A DNA stretch of 64,000 nt from Halotia branconii CENA392 (GTDB taxonomy: Bacteria > Cyanobacteriota > Cyanobacteriia > Cyanobacteriales > Nostocaceae), in NCBI RefSeq assembly GCF_029953635.1, contig NZ_CP124543.1:847455-911454 (forward strand). Direction: 5' to 3'. Below are positions 26,880 to 37,535 of this stretch, one piece after another. The notes beneath the pieces were generated by a model. It made no database searches, was not told the DNA's origin, and saw only the letters and a program-made list of their open reading frames with translations. Each line of letters starts with the position of its first letter. Position 1 is the stretch's first letter. The position numbers and the translations under genes are program-made.

Positions 26880-28298
26880 ATGAAAGTTACCCAGGAAAAA
26901 CTTCCCGCCAGTCAAATAGGGCTGGAAATAGAGATTACGCCAGAAATTACCAAGCAAACTTACGAGCAGGTAATTAAAAATTTAGCTAGTACTACCAATA
27001 TTCCTGGGTTTCGTAAAGGCAAAGTGCCTCGGCAGATATTGCTACAACGCCTAGGCACAGCTCGAATCAAGGCAGCAGCGCTGGAAGAACTAGTTCAAGA
27101 TGGCGTAGAGCAAGCAGTCAAACAAGAAGCCATCCAAGCAATTGGTCAACCGCAATTGCGTACTTCGTTTGAGGAATTAATAAATAATTATGAACCAGGA
27201 AAGCCCCTAATTTTTTCTGCTGCGGTTGATGTAGAGCCAGAAGTTAACTTGGTGCAGTACACGGGTTTGCAAGCTCAAGCAGAGGAAATTAAGTATGACC
27301 CTACCCAAGTAGAAAACGTTCTCAACCAAGAACGTGAAGGATTAGCAACACTGATTCCTGTGGAAGGACGTGCAGCCCAAATTGGTGATGTTGCTGTAGT
27401 CGATTTTAAAGGTTTACTCTCTAAAGTTGAAGGTGAAGATGAAACAGCCGAACCAACACCAATTCCTGGAGGCGAAGCAAGCGACTTTCAACTAGATTTG
27501 CAGGAAGATAAATTTATTCCAGGTTTTGTAACTGGCATGGTGGGGATGAATCCTGGAGAAACCAGAGAAATTCCGGCTCAGTTTCCAGATCCTTATGTTA
27601 ACGAAGAATTAGCGGGTAAAGCGGCAATTTTCACCGTTACACTCAAAGAACTTAAAGAAAAAGAACTTGCGGAATTAAATGATGACTTTGCTCAGGAAGT
27701 CAGTGATTTTAACACCTTGGATGAATTGCGCGCTTCTTTAGAAGAGCGATATCAAAAAGAGGCTGAAGAAAAAACTAAAACTAATAAGCAGGAAGCTTTA
27801 TTAGCAGAACTGTTGAAGCATGTGGAAGTTGACTTGCCCACAACACTGATTGAGCAAGAAATAGACACAATGCTGACACAAACAGCAGTCCGGTTGTCTC
27901 AACAGGGACTGGATGTGAGAAAACTATTTACCCAAGATATCATTCCTCAATTACGAGAGCGATCGCGCGATGAGGCCATTGAACGCCTGAAACGGTCTAT
28001 GGGACTGCGGGAAGTCAGTAAACGTGAATCTATTGAGGTGACACCCCAAGAAGTTCAAGCTAGAGTTACAGAACTGTTGGAGCAGTACTCAGACCAAGAT
28101 ATTGATGAAGACAGACTGCAATCAGTAGTGGAAAACGAGCTACTAACAGAAAAAATCATTGATTGGCTGTTAGACAATTCCACAATTGAGCTTGTACCTG
28201 AAGGTTCTTTGAGTGCTGCCGAAGATGCAGAAACTGAAACGTCACAGATAACAGAACCTCAGACTGAAGAACAAAGTACATCAGATACCACAGAATGA
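26880..28298 (+). CDS. tig: Trigger factor
   Basis: Ribosome-bound chaperone and peptidyl-prolyl isomerase. The 472-residue protein has the ribosome-docking signature GFRKGKVPRQILLQRLG (about 43-60), the FKBP domain (about 160-245, VAVVDFKGLLSKVEGEDE and GFVTGMVGMNPGETREI), and a long helical C-terminal domain with an acidic tail. The order tig-clpP-clpX is the widespread bacterial arrangement. Confidence 0.96.
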   Translation: MKVTQEKLPASQIGLEIEITPEITKQTYEQVIKNLASTTNIPGFRKGKVPRQILLQRLGTARIKAAALEELVQDGVEQAVKQEAIQAIGQPQLRTSFEELINNYEPGKPLIFSAAVDVEPEVNLVQYTGLQAQAEEIKYDPTQVENVLNQEREGLATLIPVEGRAAQIGDVAVVDFKGLLSKVEGEDETAEPTPIPGGEASDFQLDLQEDKFIPGFVTGMVGMNPGETREIPAQFPDPYVNEELAGKAAIFTVTLKELKEKELAELNDDFAQEVSDFNTLDELRASLEERYQKEAEEKTKTNKQEALLAELLKHVEVDLPTTLIEQEIDTMLTQTAVRLSQQGLDVRKLFTQDIIPQLRERSRDEAIERLKRSMGLREVSKRESIEVTPQEVQARVTELLEQYSDQDIDEDRLQSVVENELLTEKIIDWLLDNSTIELVPEGSLSAAEDAETETSQITEPQTEEQSTSDTTE

Positions 28299-28336
28299 AA
28301 ATTCCCCTAAGCAGAAATTTTCAGTTATAAGTGTAG

Positions 28337-28381
28337 TGCTGAGTCTTAAATATGTTAAAAATTCTTACTTAAGACTCAGCA
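28337..28381 (+). terminator. Hairpin between tig and clpP
   Basis: TGCTGAGTCTTAA at 28337-28349 is perfectly inverted at 28369-28381 (13 bp). The U-tract is weak. It probably separates tig from clpPX, or protects the mRNA 3' end, leaving clpP its own promoter in the following 200 bases. Confidence 0.6.
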
Positions 28382-28586
28382 ATTAGGACTAATTTAGGCT
28401 AGATATTTACAAAATCCTCAGTAAACTAAGGCATTTATTATCGCCTTAGCTTGATACGGTGTTACACGAGAAGAATATGGATGAGGCATAATGGTTAACA
28501 CATACTTCAAATAGAAATCGCATTCTTGAAAAAGGCGGCTCTCGCTGCTGTCAACTCTGTCCTCATTTATTCTCAAATGTGCTTTT

Positions 28587-29285
28587 ATGGTTACATCGCA
28601 GTCGGGAAACTACCCCATTAGCAGTTATAGTCGAGTAGATATCTACTCCCACCTCAGTAGTCCTAGCAACATCGTCCCGATGGTGGTAGAACAATCCGGC
28701 ATGGGAGAAAGAGCTTTTGACATCTACTCCCGCCTACTGCGAGAACGAATTATCTTTTTGGGAACACCCATAGACGATAATATTGCTAATGCAATTGTTG
28801 CTCAGTTACTATTTCTGGACTCTGAAGATCCAGAGAAAGATATTCAACTGTACATCAATTCTCCTGGTGGCTCCGTCTACGCAGGTATGGCAATCTATGA
28901 TACAATTCAGCAAATCCGTCCTGATGTTGTTACTATATGTTTTGGATTAGCCGCTAGTATGGGGGCATTCTTATTAACAGCAGGAACTGCGGGTAAGCGG
29001 ATGTCTTTACCTGACTCCCGTATTATGATTCATCAACCACTAGGAGGCGCTCAAGGTCAAGCCATTGACATAGAAATTCAAGCTAGAGAAATTCTTTACA
29101 TTAAGAGTAAGTTGAATCAGTTAATGGCTTATCATACTGGTCAACCCCTAGAAAGACTTGAAGCGGATACTGAGCGCGACTTTTTTATGTCGGCAGAAGA
29201 AGCTAAAAACTACGGTTTGATAGATCAAGTTATCTCCAGACAAAATCTTCCCACAGCAGGGGAAAACGTCACCATTCTGAAATAA
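28587..29285 (+). CDS. clpP: ATP-dependent Clp protease proteolytic subunit
   Basis: A serine peptidase that forms the degradation chamber used by ClpX. The 232-residue protein shows the catalytic serine in [11 protein letters not shown], the histidine in [11 protein letters not shown] and the aspartate further on; [18 protein letters not shown] is the typical strand-helix. The N-terminal 35 residues are longer than in E. coli. The stop is 9 bases before clpX, so the two are co-transcribed. Confidence 0.96.
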   Translation: MVTSQSGNYPISSYSRVDIYSHLSSPSNIVPMVVEQSGMGERAFDIYSRLLRERIIFLGTPIDDNIANAIVAQLLFLDSEDPEKDIQLYINSPGGSVYAGMAIYDTIQQIRPDVVTICFGLAASMGAFLLTAGTAGKRMSLPDSRIMIHQPLGGAQGQAIDIEIQAREILYIKSKLNQLMAYHTGQPLERLEADTERDFFMSAEEAKNYGLIDQVISRQNLPTAGENVTILK

Positions 29286-29294
29286 GAGGCTGGT

Positions 29295-30635
29295 ATGTCT
29301 AAGTACGACTCCCATTTAAAATGTTCGTTTTGTGGCAAGTCTCAAGAGCAGGTGCGTAAATTAATCGCAGGGCCGGGAGTCTACATCTGTGATGAATGCG
29401 TTGACTTGTGCAATGAAATACTAGATGAGGAGCTACTTGACACAAATGGCGCTGCGTCGCAACCAGCACCAAAGTCAGAACCACCTGAAAAACGTCGCAC
29501 CCGTTCTTCCAGTCTCTCTTTTAATCAAATACCTAAACCAAGAGAGATTAAGAACTATCTAGACGACCACGTTATTGGTCAAGATGAAGCCAAGAAAGTA
29601 CTGTCAGTAGCGGTTTACAATCACTACAAACGGCTGGCAGTCCTTCAGTCAAAAGGTAATGGCAAAGGTGGAGCAGATGACGCGGTAGAACTGCAAAAGT
29701 CTAACATTTTGTTAATTGGGCCAACAGGCTGTGGCAAAACTCTCTTAGCACAAACTCTGGCAAAAATCCTTGATGTTCCCTTTGCTGTTGCCGATGCCAC
29801 GACATTAACAGAAGCTGGGTATGTAGGGGAAGATGTCGAGAATATTTTGCTGCGACTATTACAAGTGGCAGATTTAGATGTAGAGGAAGCCCAGCGAGGC
29901 ATTATCTATATCGATGAAATTGACAAAGTTGCTCGCAAAAGTGAAAATCCCTCAATTACACGCGATGTTTCTGGCGAAGGCGTACAGCAAGCTTTGCTGA
30001 AAATGCTAGAAGGAACAGTTGCCAATGTCCCACCCCAAGGAGGACGTAAGCATCCTTATCAAGACTGCATCCAGATTGATACCAGCAATATTCTGTTTGT
30101 CTGTGGTGGCGCTTTTGTCGGCTTAGAAAAAGTTGTAGAGCAGAGAGCAGGCAAAAAGTCAATAGGTTTTGTTCAGCCTGGAGAAGGACAGTCGAAAGAG
30201 AAGCGAACCGCAGATACTCTCCGCTATTTGGAACCGGATGACTTGGTGAAATTTGGCATGATTCCTGAATTTATTGGGCGAGTGCCAATGGTAGCAGTAG
30301 TAGATCCACTGGATGAAGAAGCGCTAATGGCGATTCTCACCGAGCCACGTAGTGCCTTGGTCAAACAGTACCAAAAACTACTGAAGATGGATAACGTCCA
30401 ATTAGATTTTAAACCAGATGCCTTGCGGGCGATCGCTCAAGAAGCATACCGCCGCAAAACTGGCGCTAGAGCTTTGCGAGGTATTGTGGAAGAATTGATG
30501 CTGGATGTGATGTATGAGTTACCATCCCGTAAGGATGTAACTCGCTGCACAGTAACGCGGGAAATGGTTGAGAAACGTTCGACAGCCGAACTAATCATGC
30601 ATCCATCTTCACTACCGAAGCCAGAATCAGCATAA
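29295..30635 (+). CDS. clpX: ATP-dependent Clp protease ATPase subunit ClpX
   Basis: An AAA+ unfoldase that recognises substrates and feeds ClpP. The 446-residue protein has the N-terminal zinc-binding domain CSFCGKSQ...CDECVDLC, Walker [13 protein letters not shown], the pore loop region [13 protein letters not shown], Walker [12 protein letters not shown] and the sensor-2 region [15 protein letters not shown]. The ClpP-binding IGF-type loop is present as [10 protein letters not shown]. Confidence 0.97.
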   Translation: MSKYDSHLKCSFCGKSQEQVRKLIAGPGVYICDECVDLCNEILDEELLDTNGAASQPAPKSEPPEKRRTRSSSLSFNQIPKPREIKNYLDDHVIGQDEAKKVLSVAVYNHYKRLAVLQSKGNGKGGADDAVELQKSNILLIGPTGCGKTLLAQTLAKILDVPFAVADATTLTEAGYVGEDVENILLRLLQVADLDVEEAQRGIIYIDEIDKVARKSENPSITRDVSGEGVQQALLKMLEGTVANVPPQGGRKHPYQDCIQIDTSNILFVCGGAFVGLEKVVEQRAGKKSIGFVQPGEGQSKEKRTADTLRYLEPDDLVKFGMIPEFIGRVPMVAVVDPLDEEALMAILTEPRSALVKQYQKLLKMDNVQLDFKPDALRAIAQEAYRRKTGARALRGIVEELMLDVMYELPSRKDVTRCTVTREMVEKRSTAELIMHPSSLPKPESA

Positions 30636-30711
30636 TTGTCATTAGTCAGTGGTCAATAGCAAAAAACAAACTACAATCGACCACTGGTAATTAACAAATC
30701 ATAAAAGATAC

Positions 30712-31632
30712 ATGCCTTATATTAACGTTCGTGGAGTTGAGCATTACTACGAATGGATAAAAAAACCATCCACTTCCTTGGCAAAACCAGTGATGGTTTT
30801 TATCCACGGTTGGGCTGGTTCAGCTAGGTATTGGAGAAGTACGGCTGAAGCTTTAGTAGAACATTTCGATTGTTTACTTTACGATTTACGGGGATTTGGG
30901 CGTTCTGGTGGTAAGCCAACCATAGTCCAAGCTAGTGAAGCTGTTGTTGATTCTCAATCTTTTCAGGAACAATCAGAGGCAATTACAGAGTTAACCTATG
31001 AATTGGAAGAATATGCTGAGGATTTGGCAGCTTTACTAGATAAGTTGCATCTTTTGCGTATCTACATTAATGCCCACTCAATGGGCGCATCTATCGCCAC
31101 TTTGTTCTTCAATCGCTATCCCGAAAAAGTGGAACGAGGAATTTTGACTTGTAGCGGTATTTTTGAGTATGACGAAAAAGCTTTTGCAGCTTTTCATAAA
31201 TTTGGTGGCTATGTAGTTAAATTCCGTCCCAAATGGTTGGGAAAAATACCATTTGTTGACCGGATGTTTATGGCGAGATTTTTGTATAGTCCTATACTAG
31301 CTGCTGAACGTCAGGCGTTTTTACAAGATTTTCTGGAAGCAGATTATGATGCAGCCTTAGGCACAATTTTTACTTCAGTGAGTAAAGCGCAGTCTGAATT
31401 AATGCCAAGCGAATTTACTAAATTGACAGTACCGACTTTGTTGGTAGCAGGGGAGTATGACAAAATTATTCCAGCCGAGATGGGTCGTCAAGCAGCTACA
31501 CTGAATGACAAAGTTGAGTTTGCAATGATTCCCAATACAGCACATTTCCCAATGTTGGAGGATGCACCAACTTATATGCAGCGAGTGCGAGAGTTTTTGC
31601 AAATTTCTGTACCAGAAATACAAGCAGTTTAA
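30712..31632 (+). CDS. Alpha/beta hydrolase
   Basis: A 306-residue alpha/beta-fold hydrolase. The oxyanion region is FIHGWAGSARYWRST, the nucleophile elbow NAHSMGASIAT (Ser), the acid GEYDKIIP (Asp) and the histidine NTAHFPMLEDAP. The substrate is unknown. It lies 76 bases after clpX, with a TCAGTGGTCAATAG/CGACCACTGG repeat in the gap, and could be read through from clpPX. Confidence 0.88.
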   Translation: MPYINVRGVEHYYEWIKKPSTSLAKPVMVFIHGWAGSARYWRSTAEALVEHFDCLLYDLRGFGRSGGKPTIVQASEAVVDSQSFQEQSEAITELTYELEEYAEDLAALLDKLHLLRIYINAHSMGASIATLFFNRYPEKVERGILTCSGIFEYDEKAFAAFHKFGGYVVKFRPKWLGKIPFVDRMFMARFLYSPILAAERQAFLQDFLEADYDAALGTIFTSVSKAQSELMPSEFTKLTVPTLLVAGEYDKIIPAEMGRQAATLNDKVEFAMIPNTAHFPMLEDAPTYMQRVREFLQISVPEIQAV

Positions 31633-31755
31633 AGAGTTTGGCGCAGCTTTACAAAGAAACGGTATAAGTAGTTCTCGTTTTAACAAATTAATGGAAGTGG
31701 GGTTTTTAAAGCCGTTGAACTCACGTTAATTGAAGTATTATTTTTAACTAAAAAA

Positions 31756-32862
31756 TCAATGCAAGACTTCTTCATAAAGTTTTAAGTATTCAATCGCTAC
31801 TTTTTGGGGTTGAAAATTTTCTTTCGCAAACAAATGAGCTTGTTTTGACCAATGATGTAAAATATCTGGTTGGTTTAAAGTATGTACTAGTAATTTAGCT
31901 GCTTCTTCTAGATTTCTAGGTAGAATTAAACCTAAATCATGTTCTTTGAATATCTCAGCTAAATTCATTGTTGGCATGATAGCGCAAGGCAATCCCAGAT
32001 ACATTGCTTCTGCAATTGATACTCCAAATACCTCCCAGCGAGAAGTTTGGATATACATACTTGCTTGGGACAATATTTTATTTTTTTCTGCTTTAAATAC
32101 TGGTGGGTGAAAATACATATTTGCAGGAAGACTATTTTGAATGCGCTTCAACCAATTGCTAGTTTTAGCATCTATTTTTCCATATAAATGCACTTCAATG
32201 TTTGGTGTTAACAAACTAGCAAGCTCTACTAAAATATCAATACCCTTATGGAAAACATCGAATCTACCTAAATAAACAAGTTTTTTCTTAGTTGTGTTTC
32301 CACTCCATTTTATATTGGAAAAATCTTCAAATTTCACAGGATTAGTTATGCAAGAAATCATTCCTTTGTAATTAGGAACATAATTTTGTATAGCTCTTTT
32401 TTCTCCTAGTGTGACTGCTGTGATTGCCGATGCTTTTAACAATCTAGGTTTTTCAATTAACCATCCATAAAGCCACTTTTTCAACCAACCTCTCTTCAGA
32501 AACTCTGGATTTATTGCATGTGGTGTTACAATGTAAGGAATTTTTTGTTTAACCAAATATGCTGATAAGCTGGCTTGGTTAAGCATAAATATTGAATGAA
32601 AATGAACAATGTCTATGACACAATATTTTAGTAAGTTCTCTAATGCTTGTTTGTTATATATTCCATGATTACTATGAATATAAAGCAGATTGATACCCGC
32701 TTTTTTGACAAAATCTTTAGTAGAGTCTGGAGGTTTACTATTAAGCAGAATGCTGACGTTATGTCCTAGACAAACTTGACTTTGAGCAACTGACCAAACA
32801 ACATAATTAATGCCATTTACTACTTGAGGGGATACCGAAGCTCCAATATGTAGAATCTTCAC
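31756..32862 (-). CDS. GT4-family glycosyltransferase
   Basis: A 368-residue GT-B glycosyltransferase. The N-terminal Rossmann domain opens with KILHIGASVSPQVVNGINYV. The C-terminal domain has the GT4 EX7E motif in SRWEVFGVSIAEAMYLGLPC, and LVYLGRFDVFHKGIDIL is the usual hinge segment. Donor and acceptor cannot be inferred. No other polysaccharide genes are adjacent and its AT content is higher than that of its neighbours, so recent acquisition is possible. Confidence 0.88.
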   Translation of the reverse strand: MKILHIGASVSPQVVNGINYVVWSVAQSQVCLGHNVSILLNSKPPDSTKDFVKKAGINLLYIHSNHGIYNKQALENLLKYCVIDIVHFHSIFMLNQASLSAYLVKQKIPYIVTPHAINPEFLKRGWLKKWLYGWLIEKPRLLKASAITAVTLGEKRAIQNYVPNYKGMISCITNPVKFEDFSNIKWSGNTTKKKLVYLGRFDVFHKGIDILVELASLLTPNIEVHLYGKIDAKTSNWLKRIQNSLPANMYFHPPVFKAEKNKILSQASMYIQTSRWEVFGVSIAEAMYLGLPCAIMPTMNLAEIFKEHDLGLILPRNLEEAAKLLVHTLNQPDILHHWSKQAHLFAKENFQPQKVAIEYLKLYEEVLH

Positions 32863-32978
32863 AAGTTTTTGTATATTTTACAGAATCTGGTAAACTGTGA
32901 ATCTGTATGAGTTTCAAAAATTTTTGAAATCTGTGACATTTAACAAACTTTTTGCTTTTTATAATCTTTGATTATGGG

Positions 32979-33971
32979 TTAACTCAAACCCAGTTCTCGT
33001 TTTAACAAATTAATCGAATTTGTACCGATATAATTTTCAACCTTAATCAATTTGGGTGGACGAATAATATCTTCAACAAATGCTTGCACTGCCGCCTGTA
33101 CAGTCGCAAAGCAAGCTTGATCGCTGATAATTACCTCAGCCCGCTTGACGATCGCATGAAGTTTGTAAGCATCTTTGGGTTGAGCAGTCATCACTAATAG
33201 TTCATCTCCCCGTAAGCCGTGGAGAATTACTTCTGCGGCTCTGGCGATTCCTGAACTGAGGCTAACTATGCCTACACAGTTTTCCTTGGGTAGGGTTTTG
33301 AGCAAATTGAGTTCTTTAGTGTAATCATAGATATCCAAAGGTATCACACGTACAGCTTTAGGAGCAGCGATCGCTTCTACATCTCCAATAAAATATCTAC
33401 TAGTAACCACCGTAGCTGAGTTAGTTTTATCTAACACAGCGGCTAATTCTTCCATTGCTACCAGTTGTACTGGTATTTTGAGGGCTGCTTCTAATTCATA
33501 CACCATTAATTCACCAGCACCCATGTCATAAGATGGGACTGCAACCAGGACTTGGGCGCTACAACGCAAGCGCCAGTCAATCTCTGCTAAAAATAGCTCC
33601 CTAGCTTGATTGAGTGAACATCCGTGAGACAGTAGCTCGTCAAGTGCTTGCTGCACAACTGTATAGGCTTCGTCAGGATGTTGTCTGAGGATTGGTGATG
33701 GCAGCTTGCTACCACCCTCATGACCTTGAGCGCGGACATAAATGCCTGAACCAGCAAGACTTTCAACCAAGCCGTCATCTTCTAACTGGCGATAAACTTT
33801 GCTAATAGTATTGCGGTGTAGACCCGTTTGCATTGCCAATGCCCGTGTGCTGGGCAACTTGTATCCGGGTGGATATTGCCGGGAAGCGATCGCAAACCGG
33901 ATTTGATTAAACAGCTGGGCTGATGCAGGGATTTCGCTGTCTGGCTGAATACGGAATTGAATCATCACCAA
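32979..33971 (-). CDS. GntR-family transcriptional regulator
   Basis: A 330-residue protein. The N-terminal winged helix (about 14-80) is typical GntR: SAQLFNQIRFAIASRQYPPG, then KLPSTRALAMQTGLHRNTIS and KVYRQLEDDGLVESLAG. The remaining 240 residues are an alpha/beta ligand-type domain of cyanobacterial type rather than FadR, HutC or aminotransferase (MocR) type. It is divergent from the dienelactone hydrolase gene, about 200 bases away, and could control it. Confidence 0.85.
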   Translation of the reverse strand: MVMIQFRIQPDSEIPASAQLFNQIRFAIASRQYPPGYKLPSTRALAMQTGLHRNTISKVYRQLEDDGLVESLAGSGIYVRAQGHEGGSKLPSPILRQHPDEAYTVVQQALDELLSHGCSLNQARELFLAEIDWRLRCSAQVLVAVPSYDMGAGELMVYELEAALKIPVQLVAMEELAAVLDKTNSATVVTSRYFIGDVEAIAAPKAVRVIPLDIYDYTKELNLLKTLPKENCVGIVSLSSGIARAAEVILHGLRGDELLVMTAQPKDAYKLHAIVKRAEVIISDQACFATVQAAVQAFVEDIIRPPKLIKVENYIGTNSINLLKRELGLS

Positions 33972-34169
33972 ACCTCTAGGATACTAATAGGGGCAATTGA
34001 CCAGCTGCATTTGCTACTTGTGAAATATTTTATATGGAATGTTTCTGGTAAAAATTTTTAATGCCCTCACTTTTGATAATTAATAATTTAAATGGCAATT
34101 GAACTGGCATACTGGCATAGTTATATCAAATTATCACAGAGCTAATTTACAGCACTAGTAAAAATTATT

Positions 34170-34919
34170 ATGACAGAGCAAGCAATAAATACCACAACGG
34201 TTAATCTTTCTCTACCAGATGATTTGCAAATACCAGCTTATTTAGCACAGCCAAAAGCATCTGGTTCTTATCCAGGAGTTGTAGTGTTACAGGAGATTTT
34301 TGGTGTTAACCTCCACATCCGGGAAGTTACAGAACGAATTGCCGAACAAGGTTATATAGCGATCGCTCCTGCGCTTTTCCAACGTCAAGCCCCTGGTTTT
34401 GAAACTGGCTATACCTCAGAAGACATTGAAATCGGTAGGGGTTATGCAATGCAAACTCAAGCCTCAGAATTATTGAGTGATATTCAAGCAGCAATTGACC
34501 ACCTCAAAAGTCTTCCCCAAGTCAAAAAAGATGGCTTCGGCTGTATTGGTTTCTGCTTTGGTGGTCATGTTGCTTATCTGGCGGCTACTCTTGTGGATGT
34601 CAAAGCTACTGCTTCCTTTTACGGTGCTGGTATTGCTACTCGGACATTCGGAGGTGGCGCTGCGACTGTGACTCGTACCCAAGAAATTAAAGGTACAATT
34701 TATACCTTTTTTGGTAAGGAAGATGCCAGCATTCCTAGCGAACAAGTAGATGCAATTGCCGCAGAGTTAGAAAAATATCAAATTCCTCATCGGGTGTTTC
34801 GCTACGATGGAGCTGACCACGGATTTTTTTGTAACCATCGCGCCAGCTATAATCCTAAAGCGGCAGCCGATGCTTGGGAGCAGGTAGAACAACTTTTTGG
34901 TAACGTGTTGGCGGTGTAG
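34170..34919 (+). CDS. Dienelactone hydrolase family protein
   Basis: A 249-residue alpha/beta hydrolase with the DLH cysteine nucleophile in GCIGFCFGGHVAYLAA, Asp in TFFGKEDASIP and His in GADHGFFCNH. The N-terminal block VVVLQEIFGVNLHIREVTER is also diagnostic. The true substrate in cyanobacteria is unknown; it may be a general carboxymethylenebutenolidase-like esterase. Confidence 0.93.
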   Translation: MTEQAINTTTVNLSLPDDLQIPAYLAQPKASGSYPGVVVLQEIFGVNLHIREVTERIAEQGYIAIAPALFQRQAPGFETGYTSEDIEIGRGYAMQTQASELLSDIQAAIDHLKSLPQVKKDGFGCIGFCFGGHVAYLAATLVDVKATASFYGAGIATRTFGGGAATVTRTQEIKGTIYTFFGKEDASIPSEQVDAIAAELEKYQIPHRVFRYDGADHGFFCNHRASYNPKAAADAWEQVEQLFGNVLAV

Positions 34920-35082
34920 AAATAAAAGCGTTGTCAAGTTCCCTTGCAAGTTGTTTCGGTCTTTTATTTCTGCTAAGCTCTGATGCCACAATTGTAGACA
35001 TCTTTAATCAAGTCAGACTTGATTGGACGTTTGGTAGATATCCAGTGGCATCAGCTCAAATAACAATTTATCTTCAATAGTC

Positions 35083-35985
35083 ATGAACTCCGAATCGAAA
35101 CTTTCTCAAACAGCCAATTCGTCTTTCACAATGGACGATTTTGCCAAAGCCCTAGAAAAACACGACTATCAGTTTCAAAAGGGACAGGTTGTACATGGTA
35201 AGGTGTTTCAACTTGACCATGATGGAGCTTATGTCGATATTGGTGGCAAGTCGTCAGCTTTTCTCCCCCGCGATGAGGCTTCTTTGAGAGCAGTAACCGA
35301 TTTATCGGAGGTACTGCCTTTGCAAGAAGATTTAGAATTTTTGGTGATCCGAGATCAGGATGCTGAAGGTCAAGTCACCCTTTCTCGTAAGCAGTTAGAA
35401 ATTCAGCACGTCTGGGAAAAGTTGATGCAAATGCAAGAAAATTCTCAGACAGTGCAAGTACGAGTTACTGGTGTCAATAAAGGTGGTGTCACCGTCGATA
35501 TTAATTCTTTGCGGGGATTTATTCCGCGATCGCACTTGGCTGAGCGTGATAATTTAGAAGCACTTAAAGGTCAAAATCTGACTGTGGGCTTTTTAGAAAT
35601 TAATCGTAACACCAATAAACTCGTCCTTTCTCAACGTTTAGCGGCGCGTTCAGCTAACTTCAGTTTGTTAGAACTAGGTCAACTGGTAGAAGGTAAAATA
35701 ACTGGAATTAAACCATTTGGGGTGTTTGTAGATTTGGATGGCATGAGTGCCTTACTCCACATCAAGCAAGTGAGCCAAAAATTCATCGAATCTCTAGATA
35801 AAGTCTTTCAAGTCGGTCAAATCATCAAAGCGATTATTATTGACTTGGATGAAGGTAAAGGTCGGGTAGCTTTGTCTACCAGAGTTTTGGAAAACTTCCC
35901 TGGTGAGGTGTTAGAAAATATGGATGAAGTGATGGCAACCGCCGAGGCGCGTGCTAACCGAGCCAGTAACAAAACTGCTGAATAG
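35083..35985 (+). CDS. S1-domain RNA-binding protein (ribosomal protein S1 type)
   Basis: A 300-residue protein with three S1 domains at roughly 33-103, 120-185 and 200-270: GQVVHGKVFQLDHDGAYVDI, VRVTGVNKGGVTVDINSLRG and LVEGKITGIKPFGVFVDLDG. Cyanobacteria carry a long S1 and a shorter homologue of about this size; this one fits the shorter type. It likely binds mRNA leaders on or off the 30S subunit. Confidence 0.9.
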   Translation: MNSESKLSQTANSSFTMDDFAKALEKHDYQFQKGQVVHGKVFQLDHDGAYVDIGGKSSAFLPRDEASLRAVTDLSEVLPLQEDLEFLVIRDQDAEGQVTLSRKQLEIQHVWEKLMQMQENSQTVQVRVTGVNKGGVTVDINSLRGFIPRSHLAERDNLEALKGQNLTVGFLEINRNTNKLVLSQRLAARSANFSLLELGQLVEGKITGIKPFGVFVDLDGMSALLHIKQVSQKFIESLDKVFQVGQIIKAIIIDLDEGKGRVALSTRVLENFPGEVLENMDEVMATAEARANRASNKTAE

Positions 35986-36092
35986 CTGTAAAATCAGTGA
36001 ACACTTCGACATGGTTCGACTGCGCTCACCAGCCGCTTAGTGCATCGCAGTGAACAGTGAATAGTTATCAAGTGGCTTTTGACTGATAACTG

Positions 36093-36380
36093 TTAAACAC
36101 ATAGCAGTAATTTTTCTGGGCGATAGTTTTGGCGGAGGTCTTGTAAAGTCTCTTGGTGAAAAGCGTAAGGAATTAACTCGACTAATTCGCCCCAACTGTA
36201 CAACTCAGATTCAGAAGTAGCTTGCAAAAATTCTTGAGTAAAGAATTGCGCCCACCAGTTGGGCGCTTGCTTTTTGGAGGTATAATCGTGTTGCTTTCGC
36301 CAGCGTCTACGCCACTTGATTAAGTCTGATTGTCTGGGTGGTTGCACTCCCAATACGGTTCGGATAAGCTCTTGAAGCAT
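36093..36380 (-). CDS. Hypothetical protein, 95 residues
   Basis: A small basic, Trp-rich protein (LIKWRRRWRKQHDY, APNWWAQFFTQEFLQ). No domain recognised. The composition and a clean start at 36380 (ATG after GGAGG-like CCTCCATG on the complement) support a real gene. The downstream spacer holds a TTCGAC...GCTCACC repeat. Confidence 0.6.
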   Translation of the reverse strand: MLQELIRTVLGVQPPRQSDLIKWRRRWRKQHDYTSKKQAPNWWAQFFTQEFLQATSESELYSWGELVELIPYAFHQETLQDLRQNYRPEKLLLCV

Positions 36381-36468
36381 GGAGGAAACAAAGTTATTGT
36401 CTAGTATTCTTCTCCCCCTGCCTCTCTTCTTCCCCTGCTCCCCCTGCTTACCTCAACAGATCAGTTTG

Positions 36469-36777
36469 TTAACCGAACAGTATTAGTTGCACTCCCGCAA
36501 TTGGCGGAAAATCAGCGTAGCTGACAAATTTGCTGATACCTTTAGTGTGGATATAAACCACATATCGCCAACATTCAACTGCATATATATCTTGAAGACC
36601 AATTTGAAACATCAAGCAAACTGCCTCTTCTGTAACAAATCGTCCTAATTGGTGGGGAGTGAACGATTTGTGGACAATTTTTGATTCACGGATGTTCAGC
36701 GCTTTAGGCTGGAGTGATGATACCATAAAAATGTCTGTAAAGCGGGTAGATTTTTGCCTTGTCGGTAAATACGTCAT
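36469..36777 (-). CDS. Hypothetical protein, 102 residues
   Basis: No domain recognised. It contains two well-folded-looking stretches, HQLGRFVTEEAVCLMFQIGL and WRYVVYIHTKGISKFVSYAD, so it is probably a real protein. The true start may be the internal Met at residue 18 (MVSSLQPKAL). Confidence 0.5.
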   Translation of the reverse strand: MTYLPTRQKSTRFTDIFMVSSLQPKALNIRESKIVHKSFTPHQLGRFVTEEAVCLMFQIGLQDIYAVECWRYVVYIHTKGISKFVSYADFPPIAGVQLILFG

Positions 36778-36891
36778 CCGTTTTACGGAATAGGTATTGC
36801 GATCGCCTTTCAGTTTTGCAGGCCGGGGGGCGATCGTTTTATCGGATACAAGATATTAAACGACTTATATAAGTCAGTTGTCAACTATATT

Positions 36892-37104
36892 ATGGGAATG
36901 ATTCGGCTAAAGATTCGAGAGTTTGCTGATGAGAAGGGTTGGACACTAAAAGAGGTATCTGATCGTTCTGGTGTAGTTTACAGCACTCTGAGAACTTATG
37001 CGCGATCGCCCGGTCTAGCAACTGTTGACTTTACTGCCATTCAGAAGTTAGCTAGAACTTTTGATGTGATGATTGAAGAATTAGTTGAGGTGGTGCAAGA
37101 GTAG
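36892..37104 (+). CDS. Small XRE-type helix-turn-helix protein
   Basis: A 70-residue protein that is almost only a Cro/C1-type HTH: RLKIREFADEKGWTLKEVSD, then GVVYSTLRTYARSPGLATVD. It is probably a DNA-binding regulator, possibly a lone antitoxin-like repressor. No partner gene overlaps it. Confidence 0.8.
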   Translation: MGMIRLKIREFADEKGWTLKEVSDRSGVVYSTLRTYARSPGLATVDFTAIQKLARTFDVMIEELVEVVQE

Positions 37105-37156
37105 GCGAAAGTTGATTTTCTGGCGTGGATTTATAATTTTATACTAAATGGTAAGT

Positions 37157-37423
37157 TTATCTGTTGCGGTCTTCTCGAATCATTTCAGTACTATCAGGTA
37201 ATCCAAAATCCGCTGGATTCGCACGTCGGCGCTGGGGATTTTCTTCTAGGACTTTAAGTACATTCTGTCGTTTGTGATCTTCTATTTGCTGTGGTTCCGT
37301 GTTCAAAACTTGTTCTAACAAAGTTATCACTTGGGCGTTAATTGAACGGTGTTCAGAAGCGGCTAACTCTTGCAGCTTGGCATACAAATCATCAGGTAAA
37401 TTTCTTACATAAAGGGTAGCCAT
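37157..37423 (-). CDS. FitA-like ribbon-helix-helix antitoxin, orphan
   Basis: An 88-residue protein with the RHH core MATLYVRNLPDDLYAKLQEL and RSINAQVITLLEQVL. The tail RRRANPADFGLPDSTEMIRE is the toxin-binding extension usual for FitA/VapB proteins paired with PIN-domain toxins. No PIN toxin follows: the next 50 bases lead to the oppositely oriented HTH gene. It is therefore an orphan antitoxin. Confidence 0.82.
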   Translation of the reverse strand: MATLYVRNLPDDLYAKLQELAASEHRSINAQVITLLEQVLNTEPQQIEDHKRQNVLKVLEENPQRRRANPADFGLPDSTEMIREDRNR

Positions 37424-37535
37424 CGCTTGACCTCAAAGTAGGATTTAACACTATGCTATCACAATGCAAGCATAAAATTATTCTGATAACTCCTCTCAAA
37501 TGAGAGGAGTACGGTAGGTTTTTATGGTTTAAGCG